32,196 nt of DNA, taken from assembly GCA_015061985.1 (NCBI GenBank), contig SUVN01000025.1, positions 1 through 32,196 of the forward strand, given 5' to 3'. The DNA comes from Akkermansiaceae bacterium (GTDB taxonomy: Bacteria > Verrucomicrobiota > Verrucomicrobiia > Verrucomicrobiales > Akkermansiaceae). Numbering within the stretch: the stretch's first letter is position 1; each line of letters starts with the position of its first letter. Shown here piece by piece: positions 13,920 through 21,688 of the stretch. The notes beneath the pieces were generated by a model. That model searched no databases. It had not been told where the DNA came from and saw nothing but the letters and a program-made list of their open reading frames with translations. The position numbers and the translations under genes are program-made.

Positions 13920-14942
13920 TTACAGCTCCAGAAAGCGGATACCGGGTGACGCCCCCGGTGCAGCAGGCTCAGCCGTGGGCATCGGCGCGGCTTCCTCCGG
14001 GAGAATACCGGGCGGCATCATCTCCCGCAGCATGCGGGCGTGCTCCGGGTTCTGCTGCTCCACCATCTGAAAGATATCCGGATACCACGGCAGCATGCAG
14101 GTCGACACGATGTTCAGCGAGGCATAGATGATGGCCGCAGCCAGCAGATAACGGTAGAAAGGTGGAGTCTGCACCTGCACCGGCAGGGTGCGGGCGCGGA
14201 GATCCCACGTGGTGATTCCCCTCCGCTTCAGCATAAACAGGGCAATCGGCCCCATGATGAACGGCAGGATATAGGCCATCATGCCCATGCCCCCGATAAA
14301 CACCATGAACGACCGCCCCAGCGCCTGCGCAAATCCCACACCCGGCGTCAGCGCCATGGTCTGCTCCCCGGCAATAGCCCCCGTGAACAGGCGAATGCCC
14401 ATCAGACGCTTACCGGGGGTCGTCCCGGTGAAATGAAGGGACACGGCCTCCATCCCGATGAGCCCCAGCCAGAACATGGGGCCATACGGCAACAGGTTGA
14501 TGGAAAACTCAGCCCCCGTCAGGTAAAAGACAATGAACATCAACGAAGCGTAGACAGACATGTCCACCAAGCGCGCCATCAGACGAACCCCGGCGCTCGG
14601 GAAACGGAAATCCGGCAGGGGAATCAGCTCCGGTTTCTCTTGCGTATCTGTCACCGGCTCACCATCCTCTGTACGAGGCGGTACGGGGGGCAAGGACTCT
14701 TCCTCCGCTGCCTCCGGAGCCTCCGATTCTTCCTCTGACTCAGGGGCGACCTCGTCATCTTCTTCTCGCGGATTCAGGAAATCCGACAGAGCCGGCAGCT
14801 CACGCAGAGGCATCCAACCGCTGCACCCGCTGTGCCAACCGAGGGTTTCGGCAGAGAGTTCCCCGCTCTGCACCATCGAAATCACATCCGGCACCGTGGA
14901 GGGGCCGCATTTCTTCTTATCCTTAATCCAGTAGATATCCAT
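13920..14942 (-). CDS. GYF-2/RDD family membrane protein
   Basis: A 340-residue inner-membrane protein. The N-terminal 55 residues match the GYF_2 fold (IYWIKDKKKCGPSTVPDVISM...GELSAETLGWHSGCSGWMPL), thought to bind proline-rich peptides. An acidic linker (about 58-110) leads to an RDD domain (about 115-265) with RLMARLVDMSVYA and TGTTPGKRLMGIRLF, the Arg/Asp/Asp features of that family, and four to five hydrophobic helices; a further helix lies at about 265-285. The C-terminus is proline-rich. The function of this protein type is unknown. It follows the LolC-type gene by nine bases, so they are cotranscribed. Confidence 0.82.
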   Translation of the reverse strand: MDIYWIKDKKKCGPSTVPDVISMVQSGELSAETLGWHSGCSGWMPLRELPALSDFLNPREEDDEVAPESEEESEAPEAAEEESLPPVPPRTEDGEPVTDTQEKPELIPLPDFRFPSAGVRLMARLVDMSVYASLMFIVFYLTGAEFSINLLPYGPMFWLGLIGMEAVSLHFTGTTPGKRLMGIRLFTGAIAGEQTMALTPGVGFAQALGRSFMVFIGGMGMMAYILPFIMGPIALFMLKRRGITTWDLRARTLPVQVQTPPFYRYLLAAAIIYASLNIVSTCMLPWYPDIFQMVEQQNPEHARMLREMMPPGILPEEAAPMPTAEPAAPGASPGIRFLEL

Positions 14943-14951
14943 GGGGTAAAA

Positions 14952-16598
14952 TCAGTTGGAACGCAGTGCGCGGGCGGGGTCCTGGCGGGACACGATGAAG
15001 GCGGGAATCAGCGCCGCCATGGTCACCATCACAAAGGCTTTGAAGGCTTGCATGGCAAAGGTGGCGGCATCATACTCCGCCGGCAGGGTCAGCCCGTGTG
15101 CCTCCATGGGGAACGGATCCATCCCGACAGAGGCCAGGAATGACTGAATCTCCAGTCGATAATACAGCACCAGCAGCGCCAGCAGTATGCCGGACACCGC
15201 ACCGACAAAACCGATGATAACCCCCTGCCAGGCAAAGATACCCATAATCTTGCGCGGTGTTGCCCCGAGAGCCTGCAGAACGGCTATCTCTCGCTTGCGC
15301 TGCATGGACATGGTGAACATGACCGCCATGATACAGAAACTGGCAATCAGCGAGATGAAGGTCAGCACGAAGCTCATCATCACGCGCTCATTGGCTATCA
15401 ACTTGTACCACTGCTCGAAAGAGCGAGTCCAGGGCGCGATGTACCAGCGCAGCTCCTTCCCTTCCGCTCCGGCTTTCATGGGAGTGAGCACCGCCATCAG
15501 CTGTGCCTCGATATCGCCCATGTTGTTGGGGTCGGCCACCCGCACACAGATACCCTGCGCCTGGCTGTAGCCATCCGTGGAATAGCCCATCACATCCTGT
15601 GCAATCTGCAGCGGCAGGTACACATTCGGCCCGGGCATGTTCTCCGGGGTCTGGTATATGCCGACCACGCGCAAATCCATGGGCATCACCATCTCGTTGA
15701 TACTCTTCACCGCCTTGCCGTCCTCCTTGTCGCGGTCAAGCGCCGCCAGCTCCTGTGCCGTGGTGCGCCAGCGCTTCTCCTCCTCCGCAGAGAACGGAAC
15801 ACCGCCCGCATGCGCCTGAATCAGCTCAAAGAACACCGTGCAGGCCTCCTCCTCGCTCTGTCGGAGCTTGGACGGGTCGAGCTTCGTGATATGCTCTGCA
15901 ATGGCCGCCATTTTACCTTTGTCCGGCACCAGCCCGCCCTCGACAGAGGAAGCTCCGTCAAAAAGAGTGGTCACCCCCTCCATGAGAGCCTTATTCTCAT
16001 GAGTCTGGAGGGGATTCTGAATCATGGCATAAATATCGGCCACTTCATCGAGACTGCCCACGGGGGTCAGATGCAGCGAGTCCCCCACATACAGCCCGAG
16101 CGCCTGTGACGTGGTGGCAGAGATAACGCATTCCTGGTCAAGCCCCTCGCCGAAATCAAAAGTTCCCTCCCGCAGCATCACCTTCAGCGGCTCCACCTGT
16201 CCGGCATTGTGCGGCTCAATGGCGTTGAACCTCACCGTCATCCGGGTGCCGGGTGCCTGGGCAAAAGCTTCATTCTCCAGCTGCGGATACACGCTGACCA
16301 CGCCGGGGATGTTCCGAATTTTCTCCATCACGGCGAACCAATCCACGTATTCATCCGAAAGTCGGACACGCTGCATATCATCGCCAGGATAGAGGACAAA
16401 ATGAGGCGTGAGCGCCAGCACGCGCGATTCCATCTCCTTCTGCAGCCCGCTCATGACGGAAAGCACCACAATGAGCACCATCACCCCCAGCGCCACACCG
16501 GCCAGACAGATGAGGGTAATCACGGAAAAGAGAGTGCGCAGCGGATTCAGATAGCGCACGGCCAGCATCAGGCTCAGATTTCGTCTCAGTATCTTCAT
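14952..16598 (-). CDS. LolC/LolE-type ABC transporter permease
   Basis: A 548-residue permease of the FtsX/MacB superfamily, as in the lipoprotein-releasing LolCDE complex that extracts lipoproteins from the inner membrane. One N-terminal helix (about 20-48, in RTLFSVITLICLAGVALGVMV) is followed by a large periplasmic domain and three C-terminal helices (about 405-430, 455-485 and 515-540) with the FtsX-type QRKREIAVLQALGAT segment. It is about 130-150 residues longer than LolC or LolE of E. coli, the extra length being in the periplasmic domain (about 200-310, including EEEKRW and DRDKEDGK). No ATPase (LolD) gene is adjacent, so its partner must be elsewhere. Confidence 0.85.
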   Translation of the reverse strand: MKILRRNLSLMLAVRYLNPLRTLFSVITLICLAGVALGVMVLIVVLSVMSGLQKEMESRVLALTPHFVLYPGDDMQRVRLSDEYVDWFAVMEKIRNIPGVVSVYPQLENEAFAQAPGTRMTVRFNAIEPHNAGQVEPLKVMLREGTFDFGEGLDQECVISATTSQALGLYVGDSLHLTPVGSLDEVADIYAMIQNPLQTHENKALMEGVTTLFDGASSVEGGLVPDKGKMAAIAEHITKLDPSKLRQSEEEACTVFFELIQAHAGGVPFSAEEEKRWRTTAQELAALDRDKEDGKAVKSINEMVMPMDLRVVGIYQTPENMPGPNVYLPLQIAQDVMGYSTDGYSQAQGICVRVADPNNMGDIEAQLMAVLTPMKAGAEGKELRWYIAPWTRSFEQWYKLIANERVMMSFVLTFISLIASFCIMAVMFTMSMQRKREIAVLQALGATPRKIMGIFAWQGVIIGFVGAVSGILLALLVLYYRLEIQSFLASVGMDPFPMEAHGLTLPAEYDAATFAMQAFKAFVMVTMAALIPAFIVSRQDPARALRSN

Positions 16599-16733
16599 TT
16601 GGAGGAAGTGACAGTATCTCCCAAAATCCGCACCCGCGCAAGCCTAAACAAAGACATACAGAGCTACCTGCGGCTGTTCGGGCTTGATAGACATTCCTCT
16701 GCTGCTACCCCACCCCGGAAGGCATATCAAGCA

Positions 16734-16766
16734 GAACAGGCACTTCCCTGTCGGAAGTGCCTGTTC
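16734..16766 (-). terminator. terminator hairpin after aroG-type gene
   Basis: Perfect 14-bp stem GAACAGGCACTTCC / GGAAGTGCCTGTTC (16734-16747 and 16753-16766), five-base loop, 12 bases after the DAHP synthase stop. The T-run is weak on the minus strand (TGCTTGAT). Confidence 0.75.
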
Positions 16767-16778
16767 CTTTCATCAATC

Positions 16779-17849
16779 TCAGCAGGAGGCCATTTTGCGC
16801 TTGCGGCGAGCGCGGACACCGGCCGCCAGCACATCCAGCATTCCCAGCGTGCCGGGCCAGTCGATGCAGGCATCCGTGATACTGACACCATACTGTAACG
16901 GCGGCTCGCATTTCTGATTGCCGGAGTTGATATTGCTCTCAATCATGACAGAGCCGATATAATCGCAGCCGTTTGCCAATTGCTGCGCGATATCGGCCGC
17001 CACAATCGGCTGCTCCTTCCAGTTCTTGTGGCTGTTACCATGCGAGCAGTCCACCATGATTCGGCTGGTTATCCCGGCTTTCTGCTGCGTCTCCCAGGCA
17101 TGCTGCACATGCTCTGCGCCGTAGTTGGGTCCCTTGGAGGAACCGCGCAGAATCAGGTGGCAGGAATCATTGCCGGAGGTGGAGACGATAGCGGACACAC
17201 CCTGCTTGGTAACGGAAAGGAAGCAGTGCGGATGCGCGGCAGAGACGATACCGTCCACGGCAATCTGCACGTTGCCGGAGGTACCGTTCTTGAAGCCGAT
17301 GGGCATGGAAAGGCCGCTGGCCAGCTCGCGATGCACCTGGCTTTCCGTGGTGCGGGCACCGATGGCACCCCAGGTAATCAAATCACTGATATACTGCGGC
17401 GTGATGGCATCCAGGAACTCCGTGGCAGAGGGAACCCCCATTTCCGCGAGGCGCAGCAACAGGCCGCGCGCCATTCGCAGCCCGCTGTTGATGTTGTAGG
17501 ACTCATCCATGAACGGGTCATTGATAAGCCCTTTCCAGCCCACCGTCGTGCGCGGTTTCTCGAAGTACACACGCATGATGAGCAGCAGGTCCTCGGCATA
17601 CTTCCCGCGCGCCTCTGCCAACCGCGATGCATAATCAATGGCAGCGGCAGAATCATGTATGGAGCACGGCCCCACCATGACCGCCAGACGGTCATCCTCA
17701 CCACGGAGGATGCGACCGAAGGCTTCACGCGTTTCGAAAACCAGCCGCGAGGCGGCGGGGCTCGCCGGGAAATCCTCCATGAGGATGGCCGGCGAAATCA
17801 GCGGCCGGATGTCCGTGATACGGACATCGTCAGTAATCGGATGATTCAT
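16779..17849 (-). CDS. aroG: 3-deoxy-7-phosphoheptulonate (DAHP) synthase, class I
   Basis: A 356-residue enzyme that condenses phosphoenolpyruvate and erythrose 4-phosphate in the first step of the shikimate pathway. It is close to the length of E. coli AroG (350) and has its motifs: VGPCSIHD with the metal cysteine (about 59-66, C62), FEKPRTTVGWKGL with the PEP-binding lysine/arginine (about 97-109, KPRTT 98-102), KNGTSG (about 188-193), LRGSSKGPNYG and VDCSHGNSHKN with the metal histidine, and SVMIESNINSGNQ. Which aromatic amino acid inhibits it cannot be told. It starts one base after the stop of the pilin gene, so both are cotranscribed; a hairpin terminator follows. Confidence 0.93.
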   Translation of the reverse strand: MNHPITDDVRITDIRPLISPAILMEDFPASPAASRLVFETREAFGRILRGEDDRLAVMVGPCSIHDSAAAIDYASRLAEARGKYAEDLLLIMRVYFEKPRTTVGWKGLINDPFMDESYNINSGLRMARGLLLRLAEMGVPSATEFLDAITPQYISDLITWGAIGARTTESQVHRELASGLSMPIGFKNGTSGNVQIAVDGIVSAAHPHCFLSVTKQGVSAIVSTSGNDSCHLILRGSSKGPNYGAEHVQHAWETQQKAGITSRIMVDCSHGNSHKNWKEQPIVAADIAQQLANGCDYIGSVMIESNINSGNQKCEPPLQYGVSITDACIDWPGTLGMLDVLAAGVRARRKRKMASC

Positions 17850-18500
17850 TTATTTCTCTCTTTTCCAGGAATACACGTTGTCTGCCACCGAGGAGTCATC
17901 CTTGGAGGCACCCTTGCCGCGACCGGCATGACCACCGGCTACACCTACCTGATCAGGGCCGGTGCTGTAAACGATGCAGTGCTTGCCACGGAGGCGCTTC
18001 TTGCGGACAAACGGGTCAATGCAGCCCAGATCCTCTTCGCAGAGCACCACATAGTAGGGCTGACCCCAGGGGTCATAGAAACCAACATTGCCGGAGGCAT
18101 CCACATAGAGGCCGTCGGCGGCTCTCTCCTGCTCATCGGAGCGCAGGTAGGTATCGCGGGTGGAGTTGATGCGCTCATCGCCTTCCTCGCGATTGGTGAG
18201 AATTTCAATCATTTTAGCATCCTTACCGGCAGCAGTGGCGAGGAAAATCTGCTCATCATTATCGGCGCGAACATCACTGGGGTCATACGGCATCAAGCCA
18301 TTGTTATCCTGGCCGAAGCGGGTGCAGCCCTCCACGATGTCGGTACAGACCTTCTTGGCGGCGGATCTGGAGGCGCTCACCTGCACGCTCATGTAGGCAG
18401 GATAGGCGATACCGGCGAGGGTTCCGAGAATGGCGATGACGATAAGGAGCTCAATCAGAGTAAAGCCCTTGTTGTGAGAGTTACGGAAAGTCGTTTTCAT
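17850..18500 (-). CDS. type II secretion-like pseudopilin (prepilin)
   Basis: A 216-residue prepilin-type protein. The class III signal is evident: KGFTLIELLIVIAILGTLAGIAYPAY, with cleavage after G12 and N-methylation of F13 expected, followed by the hydrophobic helix (about 13-33). The C-terminal part (GNVGFYDPWGQPYYVV, then IVYSTGPDQV) resembles major pseudopilins of the GspG type, which form the short periplasmic pseudopilus. There are no other secretion genes nearby, so it is an orphan. The stop is directly followed by the DAHP synthase start. Confidence 0.87.
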   Translation of the reverse strand: MKTTFRNSHNKGFTLIELLIVIAILGTLAGIAYPAYMSVQVSASRSAAKKVCTDIVEGCTRFGQDNNGLMPYDPSDVRADNDEQIFLATAAGKDAKMIEILTNREEGDERINSTRDTYLRSDEQERAADGLYVDASGNVGFYDPWGQPYYVVLCEEDLGCIDPFVRKKRLRGKHCIVYSTGPDQVGVAGGHAGRGKGASKDDSSVADNVYSWKREK

Positions 18501-18576
18501 ACGCGCTTATGCTATCATATACCGGGGGCAGGACGCAAGGAGAAAAGCCGTTTGCAGCCCGCTTTCACCCGATTTT

Positions 18577-19416
18577 TCAGTTTTTGCGGCGAAGCAGGCC
18601 ATACTTTGGCGAGAAAATATAGGCCAGCAGAAACACCGCCCCCAGCACCACAATGATGGTGGCCCCCAGATGCCAGCCCAGCGGATAGGACAGGAAAAAG
18701 GCCAGCACGGAGCCCAACCCGCCGATGAGGCCCCCACCCCAGAACATGAGCTGAGCCCGGTCGGTCAGCAGATACATGGTCGCAGCCGGAGCCACCAGCA
18801 AGCCCAGGGTCAGGAACGCCCCCACCGCCTGCAGAGACGACACCAGCACCAGGATGATGAGCGCAAACACACCGTAGTGAATGAGGCGCGTGGGGCAGCC
18901 CATTGCTTTGGCCGCGCGCGGGTCAAAGAGTGTGATGAGCAGAGGGCGCTGAAAGGCGGTAATACCCAGCACCGCCACGGCACCGATACCATAAGCTATC
19001 CACAAATCCGCATCTCCCATACTCATGATATTGCCGAACAGCCAGTCATCCACCTTCTGCTGGAGCCCCAGGCGAATGAGGATGATATAGCCGATGGCAA
19101 AGGCCGTGGTGTGCAGCACGGACAGCGCCGTATCGTGGTCCATGCGCGAGGTGCGGGAGACGAAGAGTGAGCCGAGCCCCACCATCAGCCCGGCCAGCAC
19201 GGCCCCCAGCAGAATGCTCATGAGCGTGAGTCCGAACAGCAGGATGGACAGCGCAATCCCGGGCAACAGCGCACAGGACAGCGTGCCGATTTGCAGCGAG
19301 GAACGCCGCAGCAGCACCAGCGCGCTCACAAAACCGTTGGAAAAACCGATGATGGCGCAGGCCCACAGGCTGCGCTGGGCAATGGGTTCTCCCAGAAATT
19401 GCAGAAATTCGTTCAT
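18577..19416 (-). CDS. zinc/manganese ABC transporter permease (ZnuB/MntB type)
   Basis: A 279-residue polytopic membrane protein of the ABC-3 permease family with about eight hydrophobic helices. Family-like segments include GFVSALVLLRRSSLQIGTLSCALLPG near the N-terminus (the usual SHALLPG-like region), LFDPRAAKAMGCP and VGAFLTLGLLVAPAATMYLL. It would pass Zn2+ or Mn2+ delivered by the binding protein encoded at 20604. Its ATG overlaps the ATPase stop by four bases (19413-19416), indicating translational coupling. The metal is inferred from family and cannot be separated from manganese by sequence alone. Confidence 0.88.
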   Translation of the reverse strand: MNEFLQFLGEPIAQRSLWACAIIGFSNGFVSALVLLRRSSLQIGTLSCALLPGIALSILLFGLTLMSILLGAVLAGLMVGLGSLFVSRTSRMDHDTALSVLHTTAFAIGYIILIRLGLQQKVDDWLFGNIMSMGDADLWIAYGIGAVAVLGITAFQRPLLITLFDPRAAKAMGCPTRLIHYGVFALIILVLVSSLQAVGAFLTLGLLVAPAATMYLLTDRAQLMFWGGGLIGGLGSVLAFFLSYPLGWHLGATIIVVLGAVFLLAYIFSPKYGLLRRKN

Positions 19417-20192
19417 GGTCTGAAACGGTAATTGCGGCCGAACGTCCGGCAGATTTGCTCCTCTGTCAACACATCTCCGGCATTACCGACGGCGATTAAC
19501 TGTGTGTTGAGCAGCACGGCGCGGTCAAAAAGGCTCGGCACGGTGGCTAAATCGTGGTGCGAGGCAATCACCAGCCGCCCCTCATCGGAAAGAGAATACA
19601 GCAGCTGCCCCAACGACTCCACCCCGGGCATATCCAAGCCGGTAAAAGGCTCATCCAGCAGGAGGATGTGGGCTTCCTGTGCCAGCGCACGTGCCAGAAA
19701 GGCTCGCTGCTGCTGCCCGCCGGAAAGCGCCCCTATCTGCCGATGCTGCAAGTGCATCAGATTGAGCGTTTTCAGCGATTTATCCACAATATCGCGGTCA
19801 TGTTGCCGCATGGCTTTCCAGTTACCGAGGGCGGGATAACGCCCCATCTCCACCAGTTGACGCACGGTGATGGGGAATGCCCAATTCACCTCCGAACGCT
19901 GGGGCATGAAAGCAATTTCATGCGGGGTATCGTGCAGCGGCTTCCCATTCCAGAGCACCTGTCCGCTGCGGGGTGTCAGAAGTCCCGCCAGCACATTCAG
20001 CAGCGTGGATTTGCCGGCACCATTGGGACCGATGAGAGCCACCCGCTGCCCGCATTGCGCCCGGAAGCTGATATCTGACAGCGCATCCTGTCCGGCACCG
20101 TAGCCCGCGCAGATACCGCGCAGCTCCAGGCTGTGTGCCTTATCATGTCGGTGGCCGCCGCCCCAGCAGATGTGGTCATGAGCCTCTACCAT
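19413..20192 (-). CDS. zinc/manganese ABC transporter ATPase (ZnuC type)
   Basis: A 259-residue ABC ATPase. Walker A GPNGAGKST (about 55-63), Q-loop MPQRSEVNW (about 95-103), signature LSGGQQQR (about 155-162), Walker B ILLLDEP (about 175-181) and H-loop SHHD (about 213-216) are all present, so it is likely active. The N-terminus has an extra histidine-rich stretch, HDHICWGGGHRHDKAH (about 5-20), which could bind metal. It overlaps the 137-residue gene upstream by seven bases and the permease by four, so four genes at 18577-21464 form one operon. Confidence 0.9.
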   Translation of the reverse strand: MVEAHDHICWGGGHRHDKAHSLELRGICAGYGAGQDALSDISFRAQCGQRVALIGPNGAGKSTLLNVLAGLLTPRSGQVLWNGKPLHDTPHEIAFMPQRSEVNWAFPITVRQLVEMGRYPALGNWKAMRQHDRDIVDKSLKTLNLMHLQHRQIGALSGGQQQRAFLARALAQEAHILLLDEPFTGLDMPGVESLGQLLYSLSDEGRLVIASHHDLATVPSLFDRAVLLNTQLIAVGNAGDVLTEEQICRTFGRNYRFRP

Positions 20193-20599
20193 ACGAAATG
20201 AAAAACATCATGCATTGTTCCGGCCTCTGCCCAGCGCGTACACGAGCAGGCCTCCCGCCCGTCCGGCTCCAGGGTCAGCGTCACGGCCTGTTCACCGGGC
20301 TCTGCCCAGGCGGCCTCCACCTCAATATCCGCAGCTTCACTTCCCACCGGCAGCAGCAAATCTCCCTCCCATGGCAAATCCCCGGTCACTTCTGCCAGCA
20401 GTTCACCGTGGAGCCGCAGTTGCAGTTTTTCCGGATTTCCTGTTGCGCGGAGCGTGGCATACACCGCCTGCCGGGCAGCAGGAGCCGTCTCAGCAGCGGC
20501 CGTCACAGCCGGCTCTGCCGCCCCGGTCAGCCAGGGTAAGGGGGCTCCGGCTATCAGCACACCCAACAGGGTCAGAAAAAAGGTGGCTCTCGGTGACAT
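20186..20599 (-). CDS. small exported beta-rich protein inside the zinc-import operon
   Basis: A 137-residue protein with an N-terminal hydrophobic segment (about 6-25, signal peptide or anchor), an alanine-rich linker and a predicted beta-rich domain ending in EACSCTRWAEAGTMHDVFHFVW, with a CxC pair and two His. The ATG at 20599 is four bases after the metal-binding protein gene; longer upstream frames overlap that gene. The stop overlaps the ATPase start by seven bases. I do not recognise the family. Its position suggests a periplasmic accessory to metal uptake, and the Cys/His at the C-terminus could hold metal, but this is speculation. Confidence 0.7.
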   Translation of the reverse strand: MSPRATFFLTLLGVLIAGAPLPWLTGAAEPAVTAAAETAPAARQAVYATLRATGNPEKLQLRLHGELLAEVTGDLPWEGDLLLPVGSEAADIEVEAAWAEPGEQAVTLTLEPDGREACSCTRWAEAGTMHDVFHFVW

Positions 20600-20603
20600 G
20601 GCG

Positions 20604-21464
20604 TTAATGGGACTGCCCCAATCCGTCAACAATGTTGCGGATATTGAAGCGGAATATCTCCCGATACGTCGGCATCTCCGGGTGAATACCATCCATCACC
20701 AGCGGACGGGTAACGGCTCCCACCTGCCCTGCCAGCGTCTCCATGGCACGCGGGGAACCCGTGGCCTCCGTAAAAATGCACCGCACTTTCAGCTCACGCA
20801 GGCTTCGCAGCAGCTGCGCCATCGTGGCCGTATCCCCCTCACTCTCCTGCGCTATGCCATGCACCGGCACCTGACGGAATCCGTAAGCTCTGCCGAAATG
20901 CCCCATGGCGGCATGCGCCGCCACCAGCACTCGAGCCTCCTGCGGGATACGCCCCAGCGCCACACGCGCCTCGCGATCCAGCGCATCCATCTCTGCCGCG
21001 TACGCCTTTTGTCCGGCGCGGAAAACAGCAACATCTGCCGGGGAAAGTACTGATAACGCCTGCATGAGGGCACGGGAAGCCCGCTTCATGTTCTGCGGAG
21101 CATTCCACCAATGCGGGTCTGCCAGCTGCGTGCCGGGCAGATAAACCGGGGGAATGGATTTTCCCAGCTCTGCCACTTGTGTGGACGGGAGCGAGTCCTT
21201 CAAATCCTCCAGATAAGGCTCCACCCCCATGCCGCAGGCCAGCACCAGAGCAGCATCGCGAGCCCGCGCCAAATCAGCCGCCGTGGGGTTGAACGTATGC
21301 AAATCCGCACCTTTGGGGAAGAGGTTCACCACCTCCACCTGCTCACCGCCCACCGCCTGCGCCATCTCGCTCAACAGCGGATGCAGGCTCGCCACCTTCA
21401 CCCGCCCCTGTGCCGCCATGACACCGAACACCAGCAAAAGCAGACAAATCAGAAGCTTTCTCAT
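20604..21464 (-). CDS. znuA: zinc/manganese ABC transporter substrate-binding protein (ZnuA type)
   Basis: A 286-residue periplasmic binding protein of the metal-binding cluster 9 family. The signal peptide is MRKLLICLLLLVFGVMAAQG. Metal ligands expected in the family are visible: His in KGADLHTFNPT (about 52-62), His in LADPHWWNAP (about 114-123), His in AAHAAMGHFG and the acidic residue in VMDGIHPE. The histidine-rich charged loop typical of ZnuA from proteobacteria is absent, so manganese cannot be excluded. The ATG at 21464 is chosen because the predicted promoter ends just before it. Confidence 0.88.
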   Translation of the reverse strand: MRKLLICLLLLVFGVMAAQGRVKVASLHPLLSEMAQAVGGEQVEVVNLFPKGADLHTFNPTAADLARARDAALVLACGMGVEPYLEDLKDSLPSTQVAELGKSIPPVYLPGTQLADPHWWNAPQNMKRASRALMQALSVLSPADVAVFRAGQKAYAAEMDALDREARVALGRIPQEARVLVAAHAAMGHFGRAYGFRQVPVHGIAQESEGDTATMAQLLRSLRELKVRCIFTEATGSPRAMETLAGQVGAVTRPLVMDGIHPEMPTYREIFRFNIRNIVDGLGQSH

Positions 21465-21471
21465 GCCGCGG

Positions 21472-21500
21472 ATTGTACCGCAGTGCCCTGCATCTGTCAA
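21472..21500 (-). promoter_or_regulatory. promoter of znuA operon, probably leaderless transcript
   Basis: On the minus strand TTGACA (21495-21500), 17 bases, then TACAAT (21472-21477): near-consensus. Transcription should begin near 21465-21466, next to the ATG at 21464, so the mRNA is predicted to have almost no leader. Confidence 0.75.
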
Positions 21501-21522
21501 CGCCACACCCATCCGCTGACGC

Positions 21523-21541
21523 ACTTACCGAAGCGGTAAGT
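21523..21541. promoter_or_regulatory. perfect 8-3-8 palindrome between znuA and porin
   Basis: ACTTACCG-AAG-CGGTAAGT (21523-21541) lies 22 bases upstream of the znuA -35 box in the divergent intergenic region. A second, smaller inverted repeat GCCACA-atgaa-TGTGGC lies at 21569-21585. A metal (Zur/Fur-type) or phosphate regulator is possible; the sequence does not match a consensus I can name. Confidence 0.5.
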
Positions 21542-21606
21542 AAAACCACTACAGTGCGTGACATTTACGCCACAATGAATGTGGCATTTCTTTCACCGTG
21601 GAAAAC

Positions 21607-21636
21607 TTGCCGAATCCGACATGGATGAGCTATACT
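21607..21636 (+). promoter_or_regulatory. predicted promoter of the phosphate porin gene
   Basis: TTGCCG (21607-21612), 18-base spacer, TATACT (21631-21636) on the plus strand, giving a leader of about 45 bases before the ATG at 21689. Confidence 0.55.
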
Positions 21637-21688
21637 GCAAGCGTCGCAAGGGTAATACCACAGCGACGAAACAACAAAAAAATCACGT

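Noticed and set aside
16980..18656. 558-codon plus-strand frame opposite aroG and the pilin gene
   Set aside because: It spans two well-recognised genes and the junction between them on the other strand and has low-complexity composition typical of an antisense frame.
20604..21524. Start of znuA at 21524
   Set aside because: It lies upstream of the predicted promoter; ATG 21464 begins a clean signal peptide.
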